DNA of 64,000 bases from Nonomuraea basaltis (GCF_005893125.1 NZ_VCJS01000022.1:37987-101986); one strand, 5' to 3'. Shown: positions 53,045 through 61,772, counted from the stretch's first letter. Translations and numbers: made by a program. Notes: generated by a model from the letters alone, not told the origin.

Positions 53045-53329
53045 TCAACGATTGACCGGCACCAACTCTGCGAGATCCTCGAGGAACTCCCGCTCGGTGA
53101 TCTCAAAAGGCGCGAATTCTTCAAGGTCCAACTCTGCGTACGTCAGCCCGCCGTACCGGTCCTCGTCGTGCTGCTCGTCGTAGTCGAGAACCACACCGCT
53201 GGCGTATACCTCAACCTGACGACGAACCTCTCCCGACGCATCGACAGCAAGGTAGAACACCGACGTTCCCCAGCTTGCGAACTCATCCCCGCGGTCGTCA
53301 TCCCATGGCCGGCGAAAGAACCTCACCAC
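53045..53329 (-). CDS. Small protein resembling DUF6881
   Basis: 94 residues from GTG 53329 (GTG 53326 also possible). It starts VVRFFRRPWDDD, then YLAVDASGEVRRQVEVYASGVVLDYDEQHDEDRYGGL, and has an acidic end. The pattern recalls DUF6881, a small family found near toxins and in polymorphic loci; this match is by eye. No partner toxin is seen. Confidence 0.5.
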   Translation of the reverse strand: MVRFFRRPWDDDRGDEFASWGTSVFYLAVDASGEVRRQVEVYASGVVLDYDEQHDEDRYGGLTYAELDLEEFAPFEITEREFLEDLAELVPVNR

Positions 53330-53470
53330 ACCACCCTCGCAGGAACAGGAGGCCGCGCTTGTGACCAGGCTCGTACGCCTGCCTCCGGCCCTCGCCATTG
53401 TCCACGCTCAGGCCTTTCGATCATGTCTTGACAGCCTCCGCTCCGCACACGTACTTGACCAGCCCCATCA

Positions 53471-53592
53471 TCCGGTGGCAAGGACCGACGAAGTCGGTCC
53501 GCGGCAGCGATCGCCCCAGCCACGTACGGCGCGTCCCGAAGTGAGCGATCGACACGGCCTCAACCACCTCGATGCGAACGCTGGCGGGACAT
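53471..53592. repeat. Dispersed repeat, copy 3
   Basis: The fullest copy of the repeat also found at 11739-11862 and 13083-13132. On the minus strand it encodes SVRIEVVEAVSIAHFGTRRT and SLPRTDFVGPCHRM, which may be the end of a repeated gene. One copy lies inside the tRNA-bounded element and two lie outside. Confidence 0.5.
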
Positions 53593-53623
53593 GCCGAACC
53601 TGATCTGGACAGCGACCACGCCG

Positions 53624-54016
53624 TCAGGTAATCCCCCGCCACGCGTACCAAGGACCGTGCTCATGCTTGAACGAGTGCGAGAGAAGTTCACCTGCGAAGT
53701 CCGCCAGCTGCCTCTTTGGGCTCCAGGCGTAACCATAGGGATCCTCCGCAAGACGGCCTTGCTGGAAGAAGACCACGCCGTCCTCGCGGTAGACGTCCTC
53801 GAACGTGAGATCGCCAAGCTTGCGGGGCCCGAGCCTGTTACCTTCTCCCAGCGTGCGGGCGACTATCTCCATCTGCCCGGCCGAGCGGGCAAAGCGTTCC
53901 TCTTCGCTTGGTGACAGCCAGTAGAGCCCGACCATGATCAACACGACGGACAGGAATGCCGCTCCCAAGTATGCGGCCCGGCGTAGGCCAGCCCCCTTCA
54001 CCGTGATCTTTCCCAT
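53624..54016 (-). CDS. Small membrane protein, cargo 3
   Basis: 130 residues from ATG 54016. A single N-terminal membrane helix (AAYLGAAFLSVVLIMVGLYWL) is followed by a soluble domain containing DLTFEDVYREDGVVFFQQGR and DPYGYAWSPKRQ. No family recognised. Its start faces the integrase fragment, only 14 bases away. Confidence 0.55.
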   Translation of the reverse strand: MGKITVKGAGLRRAAYLGAAFLSVVLIMVGLYWLSPSEEERFARSAGQMEIVARTLGEGNRLGPRKLGDLTFEDVYREDGVVFFQQGRLAEDPYGYAWSPKRQLADFAGELLSHSFKHEHGPWYAWRGIT

Positions 54017-54030
54017 GCCGCCATCGTCAC

Positions 54031-54609
54031 ATGGAGCGTGTGCTGTGTGAAAGCCCGCTCTACGCCGCCTACGTCCTTGTTCTGGCCACCGGCCTACGCC
54101 GTGGTGAGGTGCTCGGGCTCCGATGGCAGGACGTCGACCTCGACAACGCGGAAATGACGATCGCCTGGCAGCTCCAGCGGTTCCGCGACCAGCTCCACCA
54201 CCGCGAGACCAAGACGGAAGCATCCGACGCCGTCCTTCCTCTCATCGACGTCTGCATCACCGCCCTGAAGGAACGCCAGGAAGACCAGCAGCGCTGCCGT
54301 GAAACTGCAGGAGCCGAGTGGGTGGAGAACGGCTTGGTCTTCACCACCAGGACCGGCCGACCGGTCGAACCACGCAACTTCAACCGCAGCTTCGCCAAAG
54401 CCATCCAACACGCCCAGGTCCGAAGCATCCCCGTACACGCCACCCGCAAGAGGTGCGCCTCGCTCCTGGTCGCCCTGGACGTTCATGCGCGGATCGCCAT
54501 GCAGATCCTCCGTCACAGCCAGATCGCCGTCACGATGAACATCTACAGCGAGGTCTCCTCCGAAGCCACACGAAAGGCGCTCAGACAACTGGGCGAACAA
54601 CTCTTCTGA
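54031..54609 (+). pseudogene. Tyrosine recombinase C-terminal domain (integrase scar 4)
   Basis: 192 residues covering only the catalytic domain: GLRRGEVLGLRW (first Arg), ETKTEASDAVLPL, PVHATRKRCASLL (His and Arg; the usual HDLRH is changed), LRHSQIAVTMNIYSEV (Tyr). The arm- and core-binding half is missing, so it should not recombine by itself. Its place beside the tRNA 3' end is as in intact elements. Confidence 0.8.
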
Positions 54610-54977
54610 TGCCCCCAGCTCACAGGGCCGTCCCGCGAGGGGCGGCCCTTCGGCGTGCGGCCCCACACCTCCTCCCCCTTGATCACCTCGTTCGCCGTCG
54701 TCCCACCGCGTAGCGGCAGCGGGCCGGGGACGCAGGAGCAAGCCCGGCTTCGCGTGTCCGTCAACAGCCGGCCTTCCTCGATCATCTGATGCCAACGGTC
54801 ATAGCCGGGCTTGCGCCGGAGGAGCCGGTCTGCTGGGCTCGACCTGGGGCGACGGTGGGCGAGGTGATCAATGCCCCAGCCACCACTGAAACGATCACCT
54901 CGGTGCCGGAATCCCCCGCCGGAGGCGGCTCTGCTTGAAGCGGTTGCTGTACGGCCCTGCTGTACGGCAACGCAAAA

Positions 54978-55004
54978 GGCCGCCTCTGATCACCAGAGAC
55001 GGCC
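54978..55004. terminator. Terminator between integrase fragment and tRNA-Ala
   Basis: GGCCG-C-CTCTG pairs with CAGAG-A-CGGCC across a five-base loop. It follows GCAACGCAAAAGGCCGC, which is shared with the scar at 42.3 kb. It may stop transcription of tRNA-Ala on one side and of the integrase on the other. Confidence 0.6.
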
Positions 55005-55020
55005 TCTCACCTGGGTTGGG

Positions 55021-55094
55021 TGGAGATGAGGGGATTCGAACCCCTGACCCCTTCGATGCGAACGAAGTGCGCTACCGGACTGCGCTACATCCCC
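55021..55094 (-). tRNA. tRNA-Ala(CGC)
   Basis: 74 bases fold as a full cloverleaf: acceptor GGGGATG/CATCTCC with the alanine-specific G3:U70 pair, D arm GCGC/GCGC, anticodon arm CTTCG-TTCGCAT-CGAAG (anticodon CGC), T arm AGGGG-TTCGAAT-CCCCT, discriminator A. No CCA is encoded. It is the integration target of the element on its 3' side. Confidence 0.93.
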
Positions 55095-55143
55095 AAGGAC
55101 GTGATTAGGTTAGCAAACTCCCAGGGGTCCTCGCGCCACCGTT

Positions 55144-55728
55144 TCAGTCGCCCACCGCTCGCTTGGGCGGTTCCGCGTACTGGTCGAACAGGACGTCCGA
55201 CTGCAGCGGCGTGAGATCGATCACTTCGGCCGCCGCCTCGTCGGCGACCCGCCGCCGTTCACGCGCCCGCCGCAGCCGCTCGGCCCGCGCCTGGCGGGCC
55301 CGTTCCCGGCGTTCCCGGTCCACCTGTACGGCGATCCGCAGGAACGTCATGTACGCCAGCGTGATCACGACGGAGGGCGCCACCCCCCACCAGGGGATCA
55401 TCTCAACCGCGGCCGTGACGATGGAGGCCAGCACCAGCAGGGCGGTGAAGAACAGCAGGCGGCGCCTGCGGGCGACGATGATGGCGCGGCGCCGCAGGCG
55501 GAACTGGCGGACGTCGACCTTCTCGACCTCCGGCGGCGGCGTGCCGTCGTCCTCGTCCCCGTCCGAAGGGGCAAGGTTGTCGAGGTCGGGCAGTTGGTGC
55601 TCGCCGGTGTAGTGCTCTTCGAGCTCGGCCAGTTCGGCGAGGTTCGTCTTGTCTCTGCGGAGCCACATCGGGATGAGGACGCACAACCACATCACGACGA
55701 TGGCGAGATAGAGGAGGACGCTGCTCAC
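55144..55728 (-). CDS. sepX: Divisome membrane protein SepX/GlpR-like
   Basis: 194 residues from GTG 55728 behind GGAGGTG. One helix at the N-terminus (LLYLAIVVMWLCVLIPMWLRR), an acidic/Pro-rich stretch, two helices in the middle (RLLFFTALLVLASIVTA, WWGVAPSVVITLAYMTFL) and a long Arg/Glu helix. This matches SepX of Streptomyces and the gephyrin-receptor GlpR of Corynebacterium, membrane partners of the Glp/MoeA-like protein in cell division. The presence of moeA/glp nearby supports the call. Confidence 0.7.
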   Translation of the reverse strand: MSSVLLYLAIVVMWLCVLIPMWLRRDKTNLAELAELEEHYTGEHQLPDLDNLAPSDGDEDDGTPPPEVEKVDVRQFRLRRRAIIVARRRRLLFFTALLVLASIVTAAVEMIPWWGVAPSVVITLAYMTFLRIAVQVDRERRERARQARAERLRRARERRRVADEAAAEVIDLTPLQSDVLFDQYAEPPKRAVGD

Positions 55729-55852
55729 GACCACCTCCGGGCAGCATGAAGACGCGTGTGGGTTCGTTGCGTCTTCAATCTGCTCACGTCACGCACCGTA
55801 AGACCGCGTGTCACTGATTGACGAGCATTCGGTGCGGTGTGTCGCGAGATCG

Positions 55853-56506
55853 TCAAACCTCTTCGACGGGAGACCCACCGCGAGCTGCCGACTCACGGGC
55901 GCGACGCCACTGCACGAGCAGCCCGCCAGGCACGTCCTCGACGGTCAACGCGTAGCAAATGTGGTCGCGCCAGGCTCCGTCGATGTGGAGTTGGCGACGC
56001 CGAATGCCTTCTTCCCTGAATCCGAGCTTCTCAACCACCCTACGGCTGGCTTGGTTCTCGGGGCGGATGTTCGCCTCTAGTCGATGCAATCCAGTGGTGA
56101 AAAAGCAATGGTCAACGGCCATGGCGAGGGCGGTGGGGGTGATCCCCCGGCCGGCCAGCGCGCCGTCGATCCAGTATCCGACCTGGGCAGAACGGGCAGA
56201 CCCCCACACGATCGCGCCCACGGTCAGCTGCCCCGCGAAGCGCCCCTCGTACGTGACCACCCAGGGCAGCGCCAGCCCCTGCCGCGCCTCGCGGCGCAGG
56301 GTGCCGACCATGGAGATGTAGGGCCCGAGCCCGGTCCTGAACAGCGGCGTCTCAGGATTGCTCGGCTCCCAGGGGCGCAGCCAGTCGGCGTTGCGCAGCC
56401 GGGTCTCGCGCCACACGCGTACGTCGCTCAGCCGCAGCGGCCGGAGGCCTACCGGACCTTCGTTCAAGATCGCCGGCCAGCCACGAAGTCGATCCACATC
56501 TCTCAT
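55853..56506 (-). CDS. GNAT acetyltransferase, RimJ/RimL type
   Basis: 217 residues. It begins LRGWPAILNEGPVGLRPLRL; the acetyl-CoA site is in VGYWIDGALAGRGITPTALAMAVDHCFF; ANIRPENQASRRVVEKLGFREEGIRRRQLHIDGAWRDHICYAL is the typical RimJ end. It should acetylate protein N-termini, such as ribosomal protein S5. Start at ATG 56506; 56509 and 56524 are alternatives. Confidence 0.88.
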   Translation of the reverse strand: MRDVDRLRGWPAILNEGPVGLRPLRLSDVRVWRETRLRNADWLRPWEPSNPETPLFRTGLGPYISMVGTLRREARQGLALPWVVTYEGRFAGQLTVGAIVWGSARSAQVGYWIDGALAGRGITPTALAMAVDHCFFTTGLHRLEANIRPENQASRRVVEKLGFREEGIRRRQLHIDGAWRDHICYALTVEDVPGGLLVQWRRARESAARGGSPVEEV

Positions 56507-56553
56507 CATCCCCCCATCGGGCATGATGCCGCCACGCGCACCTTGAATCGCGG

Positions 56554-57036
56554 TCAGCGCGGGTGATCGCCGCCCTGGATCTGGTCGACCGCGTGCTGCA
56601 GGATCGGGGCGAGTACGGCGACGCCATCGCGTACGCCACCGGACGATCCGGGCAAATTCACGATCAAGGTGGCCCCTGCCTGCCCGGCGAGACCCCGGGA
56701 CAGTACGGACGTCGGCACCTTCTCCCGATTCGCCTGTCTGATCGCCTCGGCGATGCCGGGAACCTCCCGGGAAATCACCCGGGCCGTCATCTCCGGCGTC
56801 AGGTCCATCGGCGTCAGCCCGGTCCCCCCGGTCGTCACGATGACGTCGTAACCGGCCGTAGCCCCCTCGCGCAGCGCCATTTCCACCGCCTCGCCGTCCG
56901 GCACCACCACGGGCCCCTCGACGACCTCGCACCCGGCCTCATCGCGCAGCAACTCGACCAGCAGCGGTCCCGATTTATCCGCATAAATCCCGGCCGACGC
57001 CCGGTTCGACACCGTGATCACCAGCGCGCGTATCAT
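56554..57036 (-). CDS. MogA/MoaB-family molybdopterin adenylyltransferase
   Basis: 160 residues. VITVSNRASAGIYADKSGPLL, DVIVTTGGTGLTPMDLTPE and NLPGSSGGVRDGVAVLAPIL are the molybdopterin-binding motifs. It adenylates molybdopterin before metal insertion. Overlaps moaC by four bases, so it is co-translated with it. Confidence 0.92.
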   Translation of the reverse strand: MIRALVITVSNRASAGIYADKSGPLLVELLRDEAGCEVVEGPVVVPDGEAVEMALREGATAGYDVIVTTGGTGLTPMDLTPEMTARVISREVPGIAEAIRQANREKVPTSVLSRGLAGQAGATLIVNLPGSSGGVRDGVAVLAPILQHAVDQIQGGDHPR

Positions 57037-57509
57037 GCCGGCTCCCGCGTCCAGCGGCCAGTCTTCCCGCCCAGCTTCTCCTCCACGCGCACATCGGTGA
57101 TCACCGCGCCCGGGTCCACCGCCTTTACCATGTCGATCAGGGCCAGCGCCGCCACCGAAACCGCCGTCAGCGCCTCCATCTCCACGCCGGTGCGGTCGGC
57201 CGTCTTCACCCGGCAGGTGATCGCCACACCCCAGTCCTCGACGTCGAGCGTCACCTTCACCCCGTGCAACGCGATCGGATGACAGAGCGGGATCAGGTCG
57301 GGCGTCCGTTTCGCCCCCATGATCCCCGCGATCCGCGCCACCCCGAGCGCATCACCCTTGGGCACCTCCCCCGACCGCAGCAGCTCGACCACCTCGGCCG
57401 ACAGCAGCACCCGCCCGGTGGCCACGGCGGTACGGGCCGACACGTCCTTGGCGGAGACGTCCACCATGCGGGCGGCGCCGGTCTCATCGATATGCGTCAG
57501 CTCACCCAC
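57033..57509 (-). CDS. moaC: Cyclic pyranopterin monophosphate synthase
   Basis: 158 residues: LTHIDETGAARMVDVSAKDV, LIPLCHPIALHGV, VKTADRTGVEMEALTAVSVAALALIDMVKA and the C-terminal KLGGKTG. These are all the conserved MoaC motifs, including the active-site Lys region. It makes cPMP from the MoaA product in molybdenum cofactor synthesis. Confidence 0.95.
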   Translation of the reverse strand: MGELTHIDETGAARMVDVSAKDVSARTAVATGRVLLSAEVVELLRSGEVPKGDALGVARIAGIMGAKRTPDLIPLCHPIALHGVKVTLDVEDWGVAITCRVKTADRTGVEMEALTAVSVAALALIDMVKAVDPGAVITDVRVEEKLGGKTGRWTREPA

Positions 57510-57552
57510 AGGTCCTCCTTCGCGCAGCCGGTCCTGTCAGCACCGATCTCGC

Positions 57553-58740
57553 TCACAGCCTGATCACCTCCACGGCAGCCCCGGCCGCCACCTCGGTCAC
57601 GTCCTCGGCCACCATGATCAGCGCGTTCGCCAAGGCCAGGGCTGCCAGCTGGTGGGAGCCCTGCCCGTGCACCGGCGACACCGTGCCGTCGGAGGCCAGC
57701 ACGCCGCGGAGGTACGACCGCCGCCCCGCGGGCGACCGCAGCGGACCGGTGACGCGTGCGGTCACCGTCTCCGGCACCCCGCCGGGCAGCCCGCGCATCT
57801 TGTCGAGCGCAGGACGTACGAACAGCATGAAGGACACGAAGGACGACACCGGATTGCCCGGGAGGGCGAAGATCGGCACCTGGTCCTCGCCCAGGACGCC
57901 GAACCCCTGCGGCATCCCCGGCTGCATGGCGACCTTCTCGAAACGTACGGTGCCCAGCGGCGACAGCGCCTCCTTGACCGGCTCGTACGCCCCCATCGAC
58001 ACCCCGCCGCTGGTGATGATCGCGTCGGCCCGCACCAGATGGGTGTCCAGCCGGTCGAGCAGCACGCTCGGATCGTCCCCGACGGAGCCCGCCCGGAACC
58101 CCTCGGCGCCCGCCTCCCGTACGGCGGCAGTCAGCGTGAAACTGTTGGAGTCCCATATCTGCCCGGGCGCCAGCTGCCCGCCCGGCTCCACCAGCTCGGC
58201 ACCCGTGGAGATGACGACGACCCGAGGACGCGGCCGCGCCCAGACGCGCCGCCGCCCGACGCCGGCGATGATCCCCAGCTGCGCTGGACCGATCACTGTG
58301 CCCGGCTTGAGCACGACCTCGCCGGCCTGGACGTCCTCCCCCGCCCGGCGGATCGCGTTGCCGACCTGGACCGGACGATCGATCCGTACGGAGACCGTCC
58401 CCCCGTCCGTCCACTCCACCGGCACCACCGCATCGGCCCCGGCCGGAACCGGAGCCCCGGTCATGATGCGTACGGCATGCCCCGGCCCCACGGCCCGCAG
58501 CTCCAGCGACCCGGCCGCCACATCGTCGATCACCGGCAACGTAACCGGAAGATCGGATATATCCGAAGCCCGCACGGCATAGCCGTCCATGGCCGAGTTG
58601 TCGAACGGCGGCAGCGGCACCGGCGACGTCACCTCCTCGGCCAGCGTCGTCCCGAGCGTCTGCTCCAGCTCCAGCTCAAGGGGCGCCAGCGGACGCACGG
58701 TGGCCAGGATCTCGGCCAGATGCGCGTCAACCGATTTCAT
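57553..58740 (-). CDS. moeA: Molybdopterin molybdotransferase MoeA / gephyrin-like Glp
   Basis: 395 residues: FDNSAMDGYAVRASDI, IMTGAPVPAGADAVVP, RPRVVVISTGAELVEPGG, TSGGVSMGAYEPVKE, LPGNPVSSFVSFMLFVRP. All four MoeA domains are present. In Corynebacterium the paralogue Glp also links the divisome through GlpR. This copy is in the Glp-type position, between galU and the SepX-like gene, so it may have both roles. It overlaps galU by 14 bases. Confidence 0.93.
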   Translation of the reverse strand: MKSVDAHLAEILATVRPLAPLELELEQTLGTTLAEEVTSPVPLPPFDNSAMDGYAVRASDISDLPVTLPVIDDVAAGSLELRAVGPGHAVRIMTGAPVPAGADAVVPVEWTDGGTVSVRIDRPVQVGNAIRRAGEDVQAGEVVLKPGTVIGPAQLGIIAGVGRRRVWARPRPRVVVISTGAELVEPGGQLAPGQIWDSNSFTLTAAVREAGAEGFRAGSVGDDPSVLLDRLDTHLVRADAIITSGGVSMGAYEPVKEALSPLGTVRFEKVAMQPGMPQGFGVLGEDQVPIFALPGNPVSSFVSFMLFVRPALDKMRGLPGGVPETVTARVTGPLRSPAGRRSYLRGVLASDGTVSPVHGQGSHQLAALALANALIMVAEDVTEVAAGAAVEVIRL

Positions 58741-59629
58741 CGAGGAACTCCCGCAGCCACGGCACGAAGTCCGCCTTCAGATCCTCCCGGCCCGCCGCGA
58801 ACTTCACCACGGTCCGCAAATAGTCGAGCTTGTCGCCGGTGTCGTATCGCCGCCCCCTGAACAGCACTCCGTGCACCGGTCCGCCCGCCTCGGAGCCGCG
58901 GCCGGCGAGCGTCCGCAGCGCGTCGGTGAGCTGGATCTCGCCCCCGCGCCCCGGCGGCGTGTTCTCCAGCACTTCGAACACCGCAGGATCGATCACATAA
59001 CGCCCGATGATGGCCCAATTGGACGGCGCCTCGTCGGCCGGCGGCTTCTCCACCAGGTCGGTCACCCGTACGACGTCGTCCTCGGAGGTGGCCTCGATGG
59101 TCGCGACGCCGTACAGCGACACCTGCTCCTTCGGCACCTCCATCAGCGCGATCACGCTTCCCCCGAACGTGTCGCGTACCTGGATCATGCGTTTGAGCAG
59201 CGGGTCCCGATAGTCGATCAAGTCGTCGCCGAGCAGGCAGGCGAACGGGTGATCGCCGACGTGGTGCTTGGCGCACAGCACCGCGTGGCCGAGCCCCTTC
59301 GGCTCGCCCTGCCGCACGTAGTGGAGCGTCGCCAGGGCGGCCGGCTCGCGAACCTGGGACAGCCGGTGTTCGTCGCCCTTGGCCTCCAGGGCCTCCTCCA
59401 GCTCGAACGCGCGGTCGAAGTGGTCCTCGATGGAGCGCTTGTTCTTGCCGGTGACCATGAGCAGGTCGAGCAGTCCAGCGGAGGCGGCCTCCTCGACGAC
59501 ATACTGGATCGCGGGCTTGTCGACGATGGGCAACATCTCCTTCGGTGTCGCCTTGGTCGCCGGGAGAAACCGGGTGCCCAGACCCGCGGCGGGCACGACG
59601 GCTTTCGTCACAGGGTCGAAGTCAGCCAT
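58727..59629 (-). CDS. galU: UTP-glucose-1-phosphate uridylyltransferase
   Basis: 300 residues: KAVVPAAGLGTRFLPATKATPKEMLPIVDKPAIQYVVEEA is the nucleotide-binding start, followed by GKNKRSIEDHFDRAFELE, FACLLGDDLIDY and VEKPPADEAPSNWAIIGRYV. It forms UDP-glucose for polysaccharide and glycolipid synthesis. First gene of the minus-strand galU-moeA unit and divergent from the cyclo-ligase gene. Confidence 0.96.
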   Translation of the reverse strand: MADFDPVTKAVVPAAGLGTRFLPATKATPKEMLPIVDKPAIQYVVEEAASAGLLDLLMVTGKNKRSIEDHFDRAFELEEALEAKGDEHRLSQVREPAALATLHYVRQGEPKGLGHAVLCAKHHVGDHPFACLLGDDLIDYRDPLLKRMIQVRDTFGGSVIALMEVPKEQVSLYGVATIEATSEDDVVRVTDLVEKPPADEAPSNWAIIGRYVIDPAVFEVLENTPPGRGGEIQLTDALRTLAGRGSEAGGPVHGVLFRGRRYDTGDKLDYLRTVVKFAAGREDLKADFVPWLREFLDEIG

Positions 59630-59653
59630 GAGTAGACCCTAGTGGAGGTACCT

Positions 59654-60223
59654 GTGGACAAGTTGAACCTGCGCCGCGAGCTCAATGCGGCGCGTGCCTC
59701 CCTCTCCCCCGAACAGCTGCGGGCAAACGCCATCAAGGTCCGCGAAACGCTGCTCGAGCAGCCGTGGGTCCAGATGGCCGGTCTGGTGGCCTGCTACTGG
59801 TCGACGGGGGTGGAGCCGGATACGCACGGGCTCGTGTTCGCTCTGTGGAAACACGGCGCCACGGTGATCCTTCCGGTGCTCCTTGAGGACAATGACCTGG
59901 ATTGGGCAGTGTACGACGGGCCGGACACGCTCGCTCCCGGCCGTTTCGGGATCATGGAGCCCGTCGACACGCGCCGCGGCGTCGACGCCATCCGCACGGC
60001 CGCGCTCGTGATCGTGCCCGCGCTCGCGGTCGACCGGCGGACGGGGGTGCGGCTCGGCCGCGGCGGCGGCTCGTACGATCGTGCACTGGCCAGGGTCGGT
60101 CCGAACGTTCCAACCGTGGCCCTGTTGCACGACGGCGAGCTGATCGAGGGCATCCCCACGGAGGCGCATGATCAACGGGTCCGCTATGCGATGACACCAG
60201 AGGGACTCACTAGTCTTATGTGA
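59654..60223 (+). CDS. 5-formyltetrahydrofolate cyclo-ligase
   Basis: 189 residues from GTG 59654, with GGAGG (59644-59648) placing the start there rather than at GTG 59642. KLNLRRELNAARASLSPEQL, VACYWSTGVEPDT, and VPALAVDRRTGVRLGRGGGSYDRALAR (ATP site) are characteristic. It converts 5-formyl- to 5,10-methenyl-tetrahydrofolate. It begins a plus-strand run divergent from galU. Confidence 0.92.
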   Translation: MDKLNLRRELNAARASLSPEQLRANAIKVRETLLEQPWVQMAGLVACYWSTGVEPDTHGLVFALWKHGATVILPVLLEDNDLDWAVYDGPDTLAPGRFGIMEPVDTRRGVDAIRTAALVIVPALAVDRRTGVRLGRGGGSYDRALARVGPNVPTVALLHDGELIEGIPTEAHDQRVRYAMTPEGLTSLM

Positions 60224-60246
60224 ACGAAGGTACGAGAGGGGGCCAG

Positions 60247-61749
60247 ATGACGCTTGATGTCTGGCTTCTCATTGGTGCGGGGATCGTCATCGCGGCCATC
60301 GCCTCCGTACGCATCGCGCATGGCAGCGGTCTCCCCAGTCTTCTGCTGTTCCTCGGCCTCGGCTTGGTCCTGGGGGATTTCGGGTTCGGGTTCTCCTTCG
60401 AGAGCCCCCAGCTGGCGCAGCAGATCGGCCTGACCGCGCTGGCGGTGATCCTGGCCGAGGGCGGCCTGACCACGAACTGGTCCCATGTCCGGCGGTCCGT
60501 CCCCATGGCAGTGGTGATGGCCACCGTGGGCGTGACGGTCAGCATTGTCGTGCTGGCGCTGCTCGTACAGGCGCTTCTCGGCCTCGACACGACCACGGCG
60601 CTGATCCTCGGCGCGGTGCTGGCTTCCACGGACGCGGCCGCGGTCTTCTCCGTGCTGCGCAGGTTGCCGCTACCACCACGGCTGGCGGGCGTCTTGGAGG
60701 CGGAATCCGGATTCAACGACGCACCCACGGTCATCGCCGTTGCGCTGCTCAGCGCGGCGTCCACCGAACCGACCTTGGGAACGTTCCTGCTGGAGACCTC
60801 GGTCGAGTTGGTCATCGGTGTCGCGGTGGGCCTGGCCGTCGGTCCTGCGGGCGTCTACGCGCTGCGCCGCGTCGCCCTCCCCGCCTCCGGCCTCTACCCG
60901 ATCGCCGTCCTCGCCCTCACATTCGTCTCGTACGGCGGCGCCGTGCTGCTGCACGGCTCGGGCTTCCTGGCCGTCTACCTGACGGCGTTGATCCTCGGCA
61001 ACTCGCGGCTGCCGCACCGGGCGGCGACCAGGGGATTCGCGGAGGGCGCGGCGTGGCTGGCGCAGATCGGGCTGTTCGTCATGCTCGGCATGATGGCCAG
61101 CAGGAACGAGATGCCGTCGGCGATCGTGCCCGGCCTGATCACCGGCACCGTCCTGGTGCTCATGGCCCGGCCGCTCTCCGTGATGGCGAGCTCCCTGCTG
61201 GCGTGGGTCCTGCGGCTGGGCCGGGTGAGCTGGCGCGACCAGGCGTTCCTGTCGTGGGCCGGGCTGCGCGGCGCGATCCCGATCGTGCTCGCGACGATCC
61301 CCTGGGCGGCCGGCGTCGAGGGCTCCAAGGAGATCTTCAACCAGGTCTTCGTGATCGTCATCGTGTTCACCCTGCTGCAGGGGCCGACCCTGCCGTTCGC
61401 CGCCCGGCTGCTCGGGGTGATCGCCCCTGCTGAGGCGCACGACCTCTCAGTGGAGGCGGCGCCGCTGGAGGAGCTCAAGGCGGACCTGCTGCAGGTCAAG
61501 GTCCCCGCCGGCTCGCGCCTGCACGGCGTGGAGATCTTCGAGCTGCGCCTTCCGTCCGGCGCCCAGGTGACGCTGATCGTCCGCGAGGGCAAATCGTTCG
61601 TGCCCACCAGCACCACCAGGATCCGGGCGGACGACCAGCTCCTGCTGGTCACCACCGCCGCCTGCCGCGATGATGTGGAACGCCGCCTGCGCGCGGTGAG
61701 CCGCAGTGGCAAGCTGGCCGGTTGGTACGGGGAGCGGGGTTTGGAATAG
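60247..61749 (+). CDS. CPA1-type K+/H+ (Na+/H+) antiporter with RCK_C domain
   Basis: 500 residues from ATG 60247 behind AGAGGGGG; an upstream GTG at 60220 overlaps the previous stop codon. Twelve or thirteen helices carry the NhaP2/CvrA features GAVLASTDAAAVFSVLRRLPL (cation-binding Asp) and LEAESGFNDAPTVI. A C-terminal TrkA-C/RCK_C domain (ELKADLLQVKVPAGSRLHGVEIFELRLP) probably senses a nucleotide or ion. Confidence 0.9.
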   Translation: MTLDVWLLIGAGIVIAAIASVRIAHGSGLPSLLLFLGLGLVLGDFGFGFSFESPQLAQQIGLTALAVILAEGGLTTNWSHVRRSVPMAVVMATVGVTVSIVVLALLVQALLGLDTTTALILGAVLASTDAAAVFSVLRRLPLPPRLAGVLEAESGFNDAPTVIAVALLSAASTEPTLGTFLLETSVELVIGVAVGLAVGPAGVYALRRVALPASGLYPIAVLALTFVSYGGAVLLHGSGFLAVYLTALILGNSRLPHRAATRGFAEGAAWLAQIGLFVMLGMMASRNEMPSAIVPGLITGTVLVLMARPLSVMASSLLAWVLRLGRVSWRDQAFLSWAGLRGAIPIVLATIPWAAGVEGSKEIFNQVFVIVIVFTLLQGPTLPFAARLLGVIAPAEAHDLSVEAAPLEELKADLLQVKVPAGSRLHGVEIFELRLPSGAQVTLIVREGKSFVPTSTTRIRADDQLLLVTTAACRDDVERRLRAVSRSGKLAGWYGERGLE

Positions 61750-61772
61750 GCGTTTGTCCCCATCGGTTACCA

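Larger units (their letters stand above)
50662..55064. mobile_element. Decayed integrative element at tRNA-Ala
   Basis: The two 46-bp repeats bound 4.4 kb with a C-terminal integrase fragment next to the tRNA, two plus-strand and two minus-strand cargo genes of unknown function, and one dispersed repeat. No relaxase, replication or transfer gene is present. The complete tRNA is kept on the right. Inside the left repeat, 50708-50886 holds a CCGGAT hairpin and CGCTGACT direct repeats but no gene. Confidence 0.7.
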
